The notes under the pieces: model-generated
The model's database searches: none
Told to the model about the DNA's origin: nothing
Seen by the model: only the letters and a program-made list of their open reading frames with translations
Shown here: one piece after another, positions 17,630 to 26,376 of the stretch
Position numbering within the stretch: position 1 is the first letter of the stretch
How the letters are laid out: each line of letters opens with the position of its first letter
Made by a program: the position numbers and the translations under genes
Assembly (NCBI GenBank): GCA_022452035.1
Contig: JAKURV010000009.1
Span: forward strand, 14,496-72,952
DNA length: 58,457 nt
Direction: 5' to 3'
DNA from: Acidimicrobiales bacterium
Lineage (GTDB): Bacteria; Actinomycetota; Acidimicrobiia; Acidimicrobiales; MedAcidi-G1

Positions 17630-19177
17630 ATGACCCGCCTCGGCTTCGTCCTGGACTCCGGGAGTTGCATCGGCTGCCACGCCTGCACGGTGGCCTGCAA
17701 GAGCGAGCACGATATTCCGCTGGGTGTCAACCGCACGTGGCTCAAGTACGTGGAGACCGGAACCCATCCGAAGACCGAACGCCACTTTTCGGTTATGCGG
17801 TGCAACCACTGTGACGACGCCCCGTGCATGACCATCTGCCCGACCTCGGCACTCTTTCGCTCCGACAACGGCGTTGTCGACTTCGACGACGACAACTGCA
17901 TCGGCTGCAAGGCGTGCATGAACGCCTGCCCCTACGACGCCATCTACCTCAACCCACAGACGAACACCGCCCACAAGTGCAATTTCTGCAACCACCGACT
18001 GGAGGACGGCCTGGAGCCGTCGTGCGTCGTGGTGTGCCCCACCCAGGCCATCAGAGTCGGCGACCTAGACGATCCGTCGTCGGAGATCTCCCGCCTCCAC
18101 GCTGCCGGCGGGATGGTCCGCTCACCGGAGCAGAACACTCGGCCCAAGGTTGTCTACACGGGTTCCACGTCGGCTTCGCTGGACCCTCTGGCCTCAGCCA
18201 TCGCCGGTGACGGAATGATCTGGGCCGACACAACGCCCGCCCACTCCACACCCACGCCGGTCGCGTTGACCGCCGCCCCCGTACGGGACGACGGACAGGA
18301 CATGGCCCGCACCACCTACACCACCCAGCATCCGCCGGTCTGGGGATCAATGGTGTCGGGGTACCTGGTCACCAAAGCCATCGCCGCCGGCGTGATGCTG
18401 GTGGCCGCCCTTCTGGTCCTCCTCGGGCACGGGGACGACCGAACGGCCGTCGGCGTGGTTCCTCCCGTGGTGGCCGGTGCGTTCCTGGCCCTCACCGGGG
18501 TGCTGCTGGTCGGTGACCTCAAGCAACCGAAGCGATTCGTCTACCTCCTTACCCGAGGCAACCGAACATCCTGGCTGGTCAAGGGGGCCTGGGTCCTTGC
18601 TGCCTTCGCGGCCTGCCTGGCTGCCTGGTGGATCGCCGGCCTGGCCGGCGCCGGGAGCGCGCTCGCGGCGCTAGTGGTTCCGACCGTCCTACTGGCCCTG
18701 GGAACGGCCGGGTACACGGCGTTCCTGTTCGGCCAGTGCGAGGGCCGGGACCTGTGGCAGGAACCGCTTCTACTGCCGGTGCTGGTGAGCCAGGCCGTCA
18801 TGGCCGGTGGGGCCGTCTATTCGCTGCTCGACCTGTTCCTGGACGTTCCGTCCCACGGGGCTGTCAAGTGGGCCTTCCTGGCCGGCCTGGTGGCCAACGC
18901 CGGACTCGTGGCCGCCGAACTGACCGGCGGGCACTCCCGCCACGTGACCATGGCCCTAGCCGAGTTACGGCGGGGCGGCCAGCGGAAGCGTTACCGCGAG
19001 TTCGCTTTCTGCACGGTTTTTTCGCTGGTGTTCCTTGGCTTGGACGTCATATTCGGCGAGATCGTCTTCGACTGGTCCGGTCCGGTCCAGCCGCTCGTCC
19101 CCCTGGCCGCCCTATACGGCCTGTTCGCCTACGAAGACGCCTACGTGCGGGCCGGCCAGTCGGTCCCGCTCTCCTAG
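17630..19177 (+). CDS. Fused four-cluster ferredoxin subunit and NrfD-like membrane subunit (SoeB-SoeC-like)
   Basis: This 515-residue protein joins two subunits that are normally separate. Residues about 1-200 form a DmsB-like electron-transfer protein with four cysteine groups: CIGCHACTVACKSE, CNHCDDAPCMTICP, CIGCKACMNACPY and CNFCNHRLEDGLEPSCVVVCP. After a linker, residues about 235-515 form an NrfD/DmsC-like membrane anchor with about eight hydrophobic segments and GDLKQPKRFVYLLTRGNRTSWLVKG. It should carry electrons between the molybdoenzyme encoded next and the quinone pool. No Tat or Sec signal precedes the FeS domain, so the clusters face the cytoplasm. The ATG at 17630 is chosen because it opens the conserved MTRLGFVLDSGSCIGC. 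A continuous in-frame extension further upstream lies in the TetR gene and is spurious. Confidence 0.85.
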   Translation: MTRLGFVLDSGSCIGCHACTVACKSEHDIPLGVNRTWLKYVETGTHPKTERHFSVMRCNHCDDAPCMTICPTSALFRSDNGVVDFDDDNCIGCKACMNACPYDAIYLNPQTNTAHKCNFCNHRLEDGLEPSCVVVCPTQAIRVGDLDDPSSEISRLHAAGGMVRSPEQNTRPKVVYTGSTSASLDPLASAIAGDGMIWADTTPAHSTPTPVALTAAPVRDDGQDMARTTYTTQHPPVWGSMVSGYLVTKAIAAGVMLVAALLVLLGHGDDRTAVGVVPPVVAGAFLALTGVLLVGDLKQPKRFVYLLTRGNRTSWLVKGAWVLAAFAACLAAWWIAGLAGAGSALAALVVPTVLLALGTAGYTAFLFGQCEGRDLWQEPLLLPVLVSQAVMAGGAVYSLLDLFLDVPSHGAVKWAFLAGLVANAGLVAAELTGGHSRHVTMALAELRRGGQRKRYREFAFCTVFSLVFLGLDVIFGEIVFDWSGPVQPLVPLAALYGLFAYEDAYVRAGQSVPLS

Positions 19178-19198
19178 GCCACGATCCGGAGCACGACG

Positions 19199-22027
19199 AT
19201 GACCACTGACGGAACCACCGCCGGGCTCTCCAGCTATCCGCCCGAGGAGACCTGGGACCACGTGGAGTCCCTGGACGCCGCCGCTTGGCCCACGAAGGTC
19301 CGGCGGGCCCATCGCCTCGTTCCCACCACCTGCTTCAACTGCGAGGCCAACTGCGGCCTGCTGGCCTGGGTGGACAAGGAGACGGGCCGGATCACCAAGT
19401 TCGAGGGAAACCCGGTTCACCCGGCCAGTCGGGGCCGGAACTGCGCCAAAGGCCCGGCCACCATCAACCAGGTCGAGGACCCCGAGCGGATCTTGTACCC
19501 GATGAAGCGGGTCGGCGAGCGAGGAGAGGGCCTCTGGGAGCGCATCAGTTGGGACCAGGCACTCGACGACATCGGTAGTCGGATCGGCCGGGCGTTCCGC
19601 GAGAACCGCCACCACGAGGTCATGTACCACGTCGGTCGGATGGGCGACGACAGCTACATGGAACGGGTGCTTCACTCGTGGGGAATCGACGGCCACAACA
19701 GCCACACCAACATCTGCTCTAGCGGTGCCCGGGTGGGCTACGCCTCCTGGATGGGCTTCGACCGACCGTCGGCCGACTTTGCCAACGCCAAGGTGATCTT
19801 CCTCATTTCATCGCACCTAGAGGCCGGCCACTACTTCAACCCCCACGCCCAGCGGATCATCGAGGGGCAGCAGAACGGAGCGACCGTCATCTGCGTCGAC
19901 CCGCGCCTGTCCAACACGGCCTCCAAGGCCGACCACTGGTTTTCAGCGTGGCCGGGCACCGAGGCCTTCCTGCTGCTGGCCATCGCCCGCCTACTGGTCG
20001 AGAACGACACCTGGGACCAGGCCTTCTTCGAGCGTTGGGTCAACTGGGAGACCTTCCTTCGGGAGGCCCGACCCGACCTGGACCCGGTGTTTAACAACGT
20101 GGGCCCAGCCCTGCTGGACCACTACGCCGACTACACGCCGGCCGCCGCGGCCCGGATGTGCGGTATCGACGAGGACCGCATCCGGACCGTGGCCGACATC
20201 ATCGGCGACGGCCTAGGGGCCTTCGCATCACACACCTGGCGGGCTTCGTCGGCGGGCAACGAGGGTGGCTGGATGGTGGCCCGGTGCCTCCAATTCCTGA
20301 ATGTGCTGACCGGCTCGGTGGGCACCGAGGGTGGGACCAACGCCAACGGCTGGAACAAGTTCATACCCGTTACCCCGGCCCACCCCGAACCCCAGGGTCG
20401 GTGGAACGAGCTCCAGTGGCCCATCGAGTACCCGCTCTCCCACCATGAGCTGTCGATCCTGCTGCCCCACTTCCTGAAAGCCGGGCGGGCCACGCTGGAC
20501 ACCTACTTCACCCGCGTCTACAACCCGCTGTGGACCAACCCCGACGGTTTCACCTGGATGGAGGTGCTTCGGGACCCGGAGAAGATCGGCTGCCATGTGG
20601 CGCTGACGCCGACCTGGAACGAATCGGCGTGGTTCGCCGACTACGTGCTCCCCATGGGGCATGCCTCGGAGCGCCACGACGTATCCAGTTTTGAGACCCA
20701 CAACGGTCGGTGGATCGGGTTCCGCCAGCCGGTCGCCCGGCGCCACCGCGAGTTGGACGGCGAGGTGTTCGAGCGCACCTACGAGGCCAACCCGGGCGAG
20801 GTGTGGGAGGAACAGGAGTTCTGGATCGACCTGTCGTGGCGCATCGATCCGGACGGCTCGCTGGGCATCCGGTCCCAGTTCGAGAGCTGGGAGAACCCGG
20901 GAACCCCGCTGACCCTCGACGAGTACTACACGATGCTCTTCGAGAGGTCGGTTCCCGGCCTTCCTGAGGCAGCCGAGGCCGAGGGCCTCGCGCCTTTGGA
21001 GTACATGCGGCGCAAGGGGTCATTCGCCCTTCCCGGAGACCAGGTAAAGGTGTACGAACGGGACGTACCGGAGGTCGACCTGGTCGGCGCCGACCGCGAC
21101 GAAGACGGGGTGTGGCGTCGGCCGGGCACGGCCGGCTCCTACGAGTCGCTGGACGACATCGCCGGCCACATGCCGTTCATCGGCGACGGCTCGCCGGCCG
21201 TGGACATTAACGGTCAGGCCAAGCTCGGCTTCCCGACGCCGTCCAAGAAGCTGGAGCTCTTCTCGGAGACAATTCGCGACTGGGGGTGGCCCGAGTACGC
21301 GCTCCCGGCCTTCATCCGGAGTCAGGTCCACTGGGAGGACCTGGACCTGACGGCCGGTGAGCGGATCCTCGTGCCGACGTTCCGGATCCCAACCCTGATC
21401 CACACCCGATCGTCCAACAGCCAGTGGCTGAACGAGATCAGCCACCGCCATCCGCTGTGGTTGCATCCGTCAGACGCCGAACAGCTGAACATTGAAGAGA
21501 ACGGCCTAGTCCGCATCACGACCCGGATCGGCCACTTCGTCATCTCGGCGTGGCGTACGGAGGGGATCCGTCCCGGCGTGGTTGCGGCCAGCCACCACAT
21601 GGGCCGTTGGCGGTTAGAAGAGGAGGCGGCCCGCTCCTGGGGGACGGGTAAGGCCTCCATCGATCGGGACGACGACGGCCGGTGGCGGCTCCGCCGGGAG
21701 CACGGTCAGGCGTCCTATGGGAGCGACGACCCGGACACCGGGCTGATCTGGTGGACCGACACCGGCGTGCACCAGAACCTGACCTTCCCCGTACAGCCCG
21801 ATCCGATCAGCGGTATGCACTGCTGGCTTCAGCGGGTCACGGTGGCCCCGGCAGAGGCCGGCGATGCCTACGGCGACGTCGTGGTCGACACCGAGGCCTC
21901 GCACCGCGTCTTCGAGGAATGGCTTGCTAAGACCCGGTCCGGTCCTGGACCCGGTGGGCTGCGTCGACCCCTGTGGATGGCCCGGCCGGTCAAGCCGAAA
22001 GCCACCGCCTTCGGCTACGACAGCTGA
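19199..22027 (+). CDS. Molybdopterin oxidoreductase catalytic subunit (SoeA/PsrA-like)
   Basis: This 942-residue DMSO-reductase-family protein carries an N-terminal [4Fe-4S] site made of C45, C48, C52 and C82 (CFNCEANC and NCAKG), a Mo-bis-PGD core with SHTNICSSGARVGY, where C173 is the best candidate molybdenum ligand, and a C-terminal dinucleotide-binding domain with TRSSNSQWLNEISHRHPLWLHPSDAEQL. There is no Tat signal, so it should be cytoplasmic like SoeA, unlike PsrA, PhsA and DmsA, which are exported. With the fused FeS/NrfD partner 22 bases upstream it forms a two-gene version of a SoeABC-type complex. Beside taurine-type genes, sulfite oxidation is the leading guess; other sulfur or arsenic substrates remain possible. 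Confidence 0.85.
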   Translation: MTTDGTTAGLSSYPPEETWDHVESLDAAAWPTKVRRAHRLVPTTCFNCEANCGLLAWVDKETGRITKFEGNPVHPASRGRNCAKGPATINQVEDPERILYPMKRVGERGEGLWERISWDQALDDIGSRIGRAFRENRHHEVMYHVGRMGDDSYMERVLHSWGIDGHNSHTNICSSGARVGYASWMGFDRPSADFANAKVIFLISSHLEAGHYFNPHAQRIIEGQQNGATVICVDPRLSNTASKADHWFSAWPGTEAFLLLAIARLLVENDTWDQAFFERWVNWETFLREARPDLDPVFNNVGPALLDHYADYTPAAAARMCGIDEDRIRTVADIIGDGLGAFASHTWRASSAGNEGGWMVARCLQFLNVLTGSVGTEGGTNANGWNKFIPVTPAHPEPQGRWNELQWPIEYPLSHHELSILLPHFLKAGRATLDTYFTRVYNPLWTNPDGFTWMEVLRDPEKIGCHVALTPTWNESAWFADYVLPMGHASERHDVSSFETHNGRWIGFRQPVARRHRELDGEVFERTYEANPGEVWEEQEFWIDLSWRIDPDGSLGIRSQFESWENPGTPLTLDEYYTMLFERSVPGLPEAAEAEGLAPLEYMRRKGSFALPGDQVKVYERDVPEVDLVGADRDEDGVWRRPGTAGSYESLDDIAGHMPFIGDGSPAVDINGQAKLGFPTPSKKLELFSETIRDWGWPEYALPAFIRSQVHWEDLDLTAGERILVPTFRIPTLIHTRSSNSQWLNEISHRHPLWLHPSDAEQLNIEENGLVRITTRIGHFVISAWRTEGIRPGVVAASHHMGRWRLEEEAARSWGTGKASIDRDDDGRWRLRREHGQASYGSDDPDTGLIWWTDTGVHQNLTFPVQPDPISGMHCWLQRVTVAPAEAGDAYGDVVVDTEASHRVFEEWLAKTRSGPGPGGLRRPLWMARPVKPKATAFGYDS

Positions 22028-22035
22028 CCGTCGGC

Positions 22036-22058
22036 GCCGACCAGGTTCCCGTGTCGGC
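22036..22058. terminator. Hairpin between convergent molybdoenzyme and TetR genes
   Basis: GCCGAC (22036-22041) pairs with GTCGGC (22053-22058) within the 35-base gap between two converging genes. An overlapping perfect palindrome, GTCGGCGCCGAC, ends at 22041. No T tract follows. It could act as a bidirectional terminator. Confidence 0.4.
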
Positions 22059-22062
22059 CGGA

Positions 22063-22773
22063 TTACAGGTAGGCGTTGGCCGTCAGGTCGGCAGGAACGA
22101 TTGAGTCGACCACGGCTCGCAGCGTGGCTTCGAAGAGCGACGGTAGGTCGCTACTAGTGGCCAGGGCCTCACGGGTTGCCGGGTCTAGGTCCGGGTCGTC
22201 GAGGTCGGCCAGCACCGAGGTGCGGCGGTGGTCGGCTGGGACGAGGTCGTCCAGCATGGTGGTCACGATGAAGCCGCCCACGCACGCCGTGATGGCCCGC
22301 AGGGCGTCGCGGGCCGCCTCGCCCACAACCCCGGACTCTTGCAACTCGCGTGCCATTGCCAACTCCAGATGCTGGGCGTGGAGCGACGCAGCCCCGTGGG
22401 CGCTGGCTAACCGGGTGATCTCCCGGTGGGTGATGGCGCTCTCCCAGATGAGGCGGGCCACAGCCAGGACACGGTCGCGCGCCGTGTCGCCCTCCACAGG
22501 GGCCTCGGCCAGCCGGGCACCGTGGCGGCGGACCAGAGCGGTGATCAGCTCGGCGCGGTTCCCGACGTGCCAGTAGATGGTGGTTGTGGCCACGTCCAGC
22601 TCGTTGGCCAGGCTCCGCATGGTCAGGGCGTCGGCCCCGTCAGCCTCGACCATGGTGATGGCCCGGTCCAGGATCTCTGGGGCTCCGATGCCAGTCCGGC
22701 GTCCGGAGTGCCGGGGACCCTCGCCGGTCGGTTCGGGTAGCGACATTTCCAGTGCCTCGGGGTTGTGTTCCAT
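22063..22773 (-). CDS. TetR-family transcriptional repressor
   Basis: This 236-residue regulator has a TetR helix-turn-helix: EILDRAITMVEADGADALTMRSLANELDVATTTIYWHVGNRAELI. The rest is a helical ligand domain of TetR_C type ending in ATLRAVVDSIVPADL. The start ATG at 22773 is favoured; an ATG at 22745 would trim a non-conserved tail. A longer in-frame extension to 22917 would run over the operator and into the divergent gene, so I reject it. It diverges from two amidohydrolase genes and an SDR, with a clean inverted repeat in the shared 88-base spacer, and very likely represses that operon. Confidence 0.88.
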   Translation of the reverse strand: MEHNPEALEMSLPEPTGEGPRHSGRRTGIGAPEILDRAITMVEADGADALTMRSLANELDVATTTIYWHVGNRAELITALVRRHGARLAEAPVEGDTARDRVLAVARLIWESAITHREITRLASAHGAASLHAQHLELAMARELQESGVVGEAARDALRAITACVGGFIVTTMLDDLVPADHRRTSVLADLDDPDLDPATREALATSSDLPSLFEATLRAVVDSIVPADLTANAYL

Positions 22774-22786
22774 GCGCGATCTCTGC

Positions 22787-22817
22787 GACAGTGTACAAGA
22801 TCGAGTAGAACACTGTC
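22787..22817. promoter_or_regulatory. Inverted repeat, probable TetR operator
   Basis: GACAGTGT (22787-22794) and ACACTGTC (22810-22817) are perfect inverted arms separated by 15 bases, lying between the divergent TetR gene (start 22773) and amidohydrolase gene (start 22862). The size and position fit a TetR-family operator overlapping both promoters. Confidence 0.75.
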
Positions 22818-22861
22818 CAAGAGGCAATCGCTGCCCGAGGACCGAGAAACCGGAGGAAACC

Positions 22862-24142
22862 ATGGACCGCCAGGTCAGCACCGGCGACGAGCCGTACATC
22901 GTTGTCTCGTCCGACACCCACGCCGGGCTGCAGTGTGAGGAATACCGGCCGTACCTGGACTCCGCCCTCCACGAGGAGTTCGACGGCTACGTGGCCGAGC
23001 GCCACAAGCACCGCCAAATCGCCGAGGAAGTAAACGCCGAGTTTCTTGCCGAGTGGGAGGGCGAGAACGAATGGGGCCTGCAGGGCGCCTACGACCCGGA
23101 GGTCCGCGACCCGGTACTGGACGCCGACGGCGTGGCCGGTGAGATCATCTTCGCCGACGGCGACGCTGTCACCGGCCAGGAGTCCCCACCCTTCGGCGCA
23201 GGCCTGGCCGCCGGCATGATCACCGACCCCCGGCTGGCCTTCGGGGGGGCCCGAGCACACAATCGCTGGTTGGAGGAGTTCTGCGCCACCGAACCGGTGC
23301 GCCGTGCCGGGGTGGCGCTGGTGCCGGCTACCCATGACGTGGATCTGGCTGTGGCCGAAGTCGAGTCCTTGGCCGGCCGGCCGGGCATCAAGGGCGTAAT
23401 GGTCCCGACCATGTGGCACGGCTTCCCGGCCTACGGGTCCGACCACTACGACCGCTTCTGGGCGGCGTGCGCCGACGCCGGACTGGTCGTGCACACCCAC
23501 TCGGGCGAAGCCGACTTCCGAAGCTATGGCGAGAACGTGGCCATGTACATCAGCGAGGTGCCGTTCTGGACCCACCGGATCCTCTGGCAGCTCCTCTTCT
23601 CCGGGAAGTTCGACAAGTACCCGAACCTCCGCTACGCGGTGGTCGAGTGCGGTTCCTACTGGGTGGGGGACCTCCTCTGGAAGGCCGACGTCAACTTCGG
23701 GGCCAGTTGGAAGGTCAAGAAGATGGGCTCCCGGATGAAGGGGCTCATCACTCGCCTCCCGTCGGAGTACTTCGGGACGAACGTGTTCATCGGTGCCTCC
23801 ACCATGTCGGTCGAGGAGATCCGGCGCAGGCACACAAACGGCATCGACGCCCTGATGTGGGGTACGGACTACCCGCACCCCGAGGGATCGTGGCCCCACA
23901 CTCGGGAACGTCTGGAGAACGACTTCCGGGACGTCTCCATCGAGGACGCCCGGCTACTGCTGGGCCTCAACGCAATCGACTGCTACGGGCTGGACGAGGC
24001 GGGCCTGCGCCAGGTTGCCGACCGGGTCGGACCGACCCCGGAGCAGCTAGGCCAGGACCCCGGCCTGCGTACCGCCGAAGGAGCCACCCGCACCGCTCGG
24101 TGGTGGCTCGACGAGTACGGCTGCGAGATGCAGTACGCCTGA
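22862..24142 (+). CDS. Amidohydrolase 2 family metal-dependent hydrolase (first copy)
   Basis: This 426-residue protein belongs to the ACMSD-like amidohydrolase_2 family (TIM-barrel metal hydrolases or decarboxylases). Family landmarks are VVSSDTHAG near the N-terminus in place of DxHxH, HTHSGEADF in the middle, the long FWTHRILWQLLFSGKFDKYPNLRYAVVE region, and MWGTDYPHPEGSWPHTRE carrying the catalytic aspartate. A strong GGAGG ribosome binding site precedes the ATG at 22862. It heads a three-gene operon with a paralogue and an SDR under the divergent TetR gene. The substrate is unknown. Similar gene sets in actinobacteria are usually assigned to breakdown of cyclic or aromatic compounds, which I cannot confirm here. 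Confidence 0.85.
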   Translation: MDRQVSTGDEPYIVVSSDTHAGLQCEEYRPYLDSALHEEFDGYVAERHKHRQIAEEVNAEFLAEWEGENEWGLQGAYDPEVRDPVLDADGVAGEIIFADGDAVTGQESPPFGAGLAAGMITDPRLAFGGARAHNRWLEEFCATEPVRRAGVALVPATHDVDLAVAEVESLAGRPGIKGVMVPTMWHGFPAYGSDHYDRFWAACADAGLVVHTHSGEADFRSYGENVAMYISEVPFWTHRILWQLLFSGKFDKYPNLRYAVVECGSYWVGDLLWKADVNFGASWKVKKMGSRMKGLITRLPSEYFGTNVFIGASTMSVEEIRRRHTNGIDALMWGTDYPHPEGSWPHTRERLENDFRDVSIEDARLLLGLNAIDCYGLDEAGLRQVADRVGPTPEQLGQDPGLRTAEGATRTARWWLDEYGCEMQYA

Positions 24143-24167
24143 CCGGACCGACCAGGGAGACCACGCC

Positions 24168-25463
24168 ATGAGCGAACGACACGTCGTCATCTCGGCCGAC
24201 AGCCACTGCGGAGCCGACCTCTGGGACTACAAGGGGTACCTGGAGTCCAGGTACCACGAGGAGTTCGACGACTGGGCCCGGTCCGTCGAGGCAGCCCAGG
24301 CCCGCATCGCTGAACAGTTCAAAGACTCTCCCCGGTCCACGTTGAACGTGGGTGTGGACGGGGACCCTGCCGAGGACGGCGACCGGAACTGGTCAAGCGA
24401 ACGGAGGTTGCGGGAGCAGGAGGCCGACGGGGTGGTGGCCACCGTGCTATTCCCCAACACACAGCCGCCATTTGCCCCGGCGGCGGCCAGCCAGTTCGAG
24501 GCTCCGCCTTACAACGACGACATGGAGCACAGGTGGGCCGGCCTGCGGGCCCACAACCGCTGGCTGCTGGACCTCGTCTCTGAGGCCCCGGAACGGAGGG
24601 CCGGCATCGTCCAGATCTTCCTAGGCGACGTGGAGGGCTCGGTGGCCGAGATTGAGTGGGCGGCCGAGAACGGACTCCGAGGTGGGATCCTTGTTCCCGG
24701 CGCCCCGCCCGACTCGCCGTTCGACCCGCTCTACTCCAAGGCCTATCGGCCGATTTGGGAAGCAGCGGCGGCCAACGACATGCCGCTGAACCACCATTCG
24801 GGTGGGGCGACGCCGAGCTTCGGCAGCCACTTCCCGGCCTCGCTGGCCATCTTCCTGCTGGAAGTCTCCTGGTGGAGCCACCGGGGGCTCTGGCACCTGA
24901 TGTTCTCCGGGGTTTTCGAACGCCACCCAAACCTGCAGTGGGTCAACACCGAGACAGGGACGGCTTGGGTGCCCGACACGCTTGAGAAGTTGGACTCCTT
25001 CTACGACCGGATGAAGTACTCCACCTACGGGTCGGAGTCCATCTTTGGGGGCATGGCGGTGGCGGAGATGTCGCTGCGACCGTCGGAGTACTGGCAGCGG
25101 CAGTGTCATGTGGGAGCCAGCTTCCTACGTCCCACCGAGACCGAGATCGTGCGTCAGATCGGCATTGACAACGTGATGTGGGGCTCGGACTACCCGCACA
25201 TCGAAGGCTCCCACCCCCACACCGACAAGCATCTGCGCTTGACGTTCGGGCAGATGACCGAGGACGAGGCCACCAAGTTGCTGACCACTAACGTGGCGAA
25301 GCTCTACAAGTTCGACGTCGAGAAGCTGCGGCCCCTGGCCGAGTTGCACTGCCCGACCAAGGCCCACGTGGCCAGCGGCATCTCCTACTCGGAGATCCCC
25401 GAGAAGGCCAAGGGCTGTCCGGGCATGGCCCCGCAGAACCAGACCCAGGAAGTGGTCGCTTGA
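24168..25463 (+). CDS. Amidohydrolase 2 family metal-dependent hydrolase (second copy)
   Basis: This 431-residue paralogue of the preceding protein has the same plan: HVVISADSHCGADLWDYKGYLESRYHEEFDDW at the start, LNHHSGGATPSFGSH in the middle, WWSHRGLWHLMFSGVFERHPNLQWVNTETG, and MWGSDYPHIEGSHPHTDKHLR near the end. It is 25 bases downstream of its paralogue and its stop overlaps the TTG start of the SDR gene. Two similar but clearly diverged hydrolases side by side may act as a heteromer or on successive intermediates of one pathway. Confidence 0.85.
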   Translation: MSERHVVISADSHCGADLWDYKGYLESRYHEEFDDWARSVEAAQARIAEQFKDSPRSTLNVGVDGDPAEDGDRNWSSERRLREQEADGVVATVLFPNTQPPFAPAAASQFEAPPYNDDMEHRWAGLRAHNRWLLDLVSEAPERRAGIVQIFLGDVEGSVAEIEWAAENGLRGGILVPGAPPDSPFDPLYSKAYRPIWEAAAANDMPLNHHSGGATPSFGSHFPASLAIFLLEVSWWSHRGLWHLMFSGVFERHPNLQWVNTETGTAWVPDTLEKLDSFYDRMKYSTYGSESIFGGMAVAEMSLRPSEYWQRQCHVGASFLRPTETEIVRQIGIDNVMWGSDYPHIEGSHPHTDKHLRLTFGQMTEDEATKLLTTNVAKLYKFDVEKLRPLAELHCPTKAHVASGISYSEIPEKAKGCPGMAPQNQTQEVVA

Positions 25464-26359
25464 GCGGGCCCCCACCGCTGGAGGTCGCCGGCTCGGTCGC
25501 CGTCGTCACCGGTGGGGCCAACGGCATTGGGCGGGGGGTCGTCCGGGCCCTGCTGGAAGCCGACGCCACGGTGGTCGTGGCCGACGTCGAGCAGGACGTG
25601 ATGGACACCACGGTGGCCGCCCTGTCGGCGTCCCACCCGGGGCGGGTGTCGGGGATCCTGACCGACGTGTCCGATGACGCCTCGGTCGAGGCGTTGGCCG
25701 ACCAGGTATTCGCCGTGCACGGCCAGTGCAACCTGTTGTTCAACAACGCTGGCGTCGGGTCGGGTGGCGGCGGCCGTGTCTGGATGCACGAGCCCAACGA
25801 CTGGCGCTGGTGCTACGGCGTCAACGTGTTCGGGGTGGCCCACGGCATCATGGCCTTTGTGCCCCGGATGCTGGAGTCGGGCGAGCCGGGGCACATCGTG
25901 AACACCTCGTCGGGTGACGGGGGCTTCGCTCCGGTACCGACGGCGGCCCTCTACGCCTCTAGCAAAGCCGCAGTGAGTTGCATGACCGAGTCGCTGGACC
26001 ACCACCTCCGTCAGGATTCCGGGGTCATGGGGGCATCGGTCTTCTACCCGTCGGGCGGGCTCATGGACACCGGCCTGTTCACCTCTCAGAGGAACCGGCC
26101 GCTGGAGTTGGAGCGGGTCCGGGGGAGCACCGGTCGGGCAAGCATGACGTTCACCGAGATGAAGGACCGCCTGGAGAAGGCCGGTCGGACCGTGAAGGTT
26201 GCCGACCTAGACGAGCTCGGCCGCTTTGTCGTGGAGTGCGTGGCCCGGCGCCAGTACGTGATCGGCCGAGAGCTAGAACGGACGGTCGAGCTGCTCCACA
26301 CCCGAGCCGACGCCATCGGCCGCTTCGAGATGCCCCCACCCCACGACATGGGCCTCTGA
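25460..26359 (+). CDS. Short-chain dehydrogenase/reductase
   Basis: This 299-residue classical SDR has the cofactor motif VVTGGANGIGRG, the NNAG motif (LLFNNAGVGSGGGG), the active-site serine in VNTSSGDGG and the YxxxK pair in LYASSKAAV. It is longer than a minimal SDR, with a tail after the substrate loop (DELGRFVVECVARRQYVIG). The TTG start at 25460 overlaps the preceding stop (TTGA), a sign of translational coupling. It probably oxidises or reduces an alcohol or ketone intermediate made by the amidohydrolases. Confidence 0.88.
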   Translation: MSGPPPLEVAGSVAVVTGGANGIGRGVVRALLEADATVVVADVEQDVMDTTVAALSASHPGRVSGILTDVSDDASVEALADQVFAVHGQCNLLFNNAGVGSGGGGRVWMHEPNDWRWCYGVNVFGVAHGIMAFVPRMLESGEPGHIVNTSSGDGGFAPVPTAALYASSKAAVSCMTESLDHHLRQDSGVMGASVFYPSGGLMDTGLFTSQRNRPLELERVRGSTGRASMTFTEMKDRLEKAGRTVKVADLDELGRFVVECVARRQYVIGRELERTVELLHTRADAIGRFEMPPPHDMGL

Positions 26360-26376
26360 CCGCTATCGGTTAGCGG
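26360..26376. terminator. Hairpin between two convergent SDR genes
   Basis: CCGCTA (26360-26365) pairs with TAGCGG (26371-26376) around a five-base loop, directly after the plus-strand SDR and overlapping the stop codon of the minus-strand SDR. No T tract is present; a compact bidirectional terminator is plausible. Confidence 0.45.

Noticed and set aside
22640-23899. 419-codon minus-strand frame across the TetR and amidohydrolase genes
   Set aside because: It runs antisense to a conserved enzyme and through the operator region; the translation has no recognisable motif.
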